A stretch of DNA of 53,444 nucleotides. Source: Candidatus Kapaibacterium sp. Its GTDB lineage: Bacteria > Bacteroidota > Ignavibacteria > Kapaibacteriales > UBA4661. Position 1 is the first letter of the stretch; each line of letters opens with the position of its first letter. Shown piece by piece: positions 52,901 to 53,444 of this stretch. Made by a program: the position numbers and the translations under genes. Below the pieces are notes generated by a model. The model saw only the letters and a list, made by a program, of their open reading frames with translations. It searched no databases and was not told the origin of the DNA. The stretch is taken from assembly GCA_004292595.1 (NCBI GenBank), contig RDXM01000110.1, forward strand, positions 1 to 53,444. The letters run 5' to 3'.

Positions 52901-53444
52901 ATGAAACAACGTAAAATTCGCGTTGAAGAAGCGTTAGAATACCATTCGTCGGGACGTAAAGGTAAAATTGAAGTTATCCCGACAAAACCCTGCAACACGC
53001 AGTATGAGCTGTCCTTGGCGTATTCTCCAGGCGTTGCAGAGCCGTGCCGTGCTATTGCCGAAAACGAAGAATTGGTCTATGAATACACCGCAAAAGGCAA
53101 TTTGGTCGCGGTGATTTCCAACGGCACAGCCGTCTTGGGGCTAGGAAATATCGGTGCTTCAGCCAGCAAGCCCGTGATGGAAGGCAAGGGAGTCTTGTTC
53201 AAAAAATTTGCTGATATTGATGTGTTCGACATCGAAATCAGTACCCAAGACCCCGAAGAATTTATCACGACGGTTGCCAATCTTGAACCCACTTTTGGTG
53301 GCATCAACCTAGAAGACATCAATGAAATTATCTTAGAAAATAATGGCGGTTATTTGCTGGCGCGGTCGGGTTGTCATGAAGTTCAAAAATGTTTCGTAAG
53401 AGAAAAAGGCGATTTTAAAATAACAGAAGCAACAGATCTTGAAG
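52901..53444 (+). CDS. maeB: Malic enzyme, N-terminal part (runs off window), diverging after residue 140
   Basis: Starts at 52901 with AGAGAGGT about 5 bp upstream. Residues 1-140 are typical of the MaeB group, which decarboxylates malate to pyruvate: [76 protein letters not shown] and [13 protein letters not shown]. The family continues KAPECF..., then the substrate-metal region DDQHGTA. Here the frame stays open but reads [20 protein letters not shown] and on to KITEATDLE at the edge, with none of that. From 53321 the sequence is also more AT-rich. This may be an in-frame insert, a fusion, or an assembly junction. Confidence 0.8.
   Translation, partial: MKQRKIRVEEALEYHSSGRKGKIEVIPTKPCNTQYELSLAYSPGVAEPCRAIAENEELVYEYTAKGNLVAVISNGTAVLGLGNIGASASKPVMEGKGVLFKKFADIDVFDIEISTQDPEEFITTVANLEPTFGGINLEDINEIILENNGGYLLARSGCHEVQKCFVREKGDFKITEATDLE

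Overview
This is about 53 kb of bacterial chromosome, most likely from the Bacteroidota/Chlorobiota (FCB) lineage, possibly near the Ignavibacteria/Kapabacteria. The evidence is 7TMR-DISM and two-component-propeller sensor kinases, a CarboxypepD_reg/TonB-type outer-membrane barrel, a PD40+OmpA protein, a DUF6702 protein and an FbaB-type class I aldolase. The placement is inference; there is no rRNA to fix it. I see no transposase, integrase or phage gene.

Layout: 0.1-4.8 kb has a DUF1761 membrane protein, a TrpG/PabA amidotransferase, a methyl-accepting chemotaxis protein and an ABC ATPase. 4.8-12.6 kb is a signalling block of three orphan sensor histidine kinases around cobS. 12.6-19.6 kb has a CcmA-like ABC ATPase, a PD40-OmpA envelope protein, ispF, oligopeptidase B and fbaB, followed by tRNA-Pro(CGG). 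20-28 kb holds a vWA membrane protein, an orphan modA, an RMD1/DUF155 protein, a PBP1A and an ABC-2 permease. 28-38.4 kb has a TonB-type barrel, two more orphan kinases and the K+ transporter kup. 38.4-41.6 kb is a small defence-like island (PD-(D/E)XK-like protein, hicB, broken hicA) and an ABC exporter. 42.2-47.5 kb has an unrecognised 558-aa membrane protein, a DUF6702 protein, an anti-sigma-like protein, a degenerate HsdR-N-like protein and pyrF. 48-53.4 kb has an ECF sigma factor, icd, a DUF1624/HGSNAT-like acyltransferase and the start of a malic enzyme.

The most unusual layer is intergenic: several families of small palindromic, apparently non-autonomous elements. Family A is about 123 bp with TA-ended terminal inverted repeats (3 copies). 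Family B is 78-94 bp paired REP-like units (3 copies, plus a relative at 36347). Family C is about 100 bp with a 16-bp-arm hairpin (5 copies), including one copy with matching changes in both arms. One C copy is split by a 303-bp element flanked by a clean 9-bp target duplication. A 99-bp palindromic element (D) sits inside hicA; as first inserted it would have kept the reading frame, as Rickettsia palindromic elements do, and a later 38-bp tandem duplication broke the gene.

Five sensor histidine kinases share near-identical C-terminal ATPase motifs, and no response regulator lies in the window. The partial malic enzyme at the right edge leaves the family consensus abruptly at 53321.
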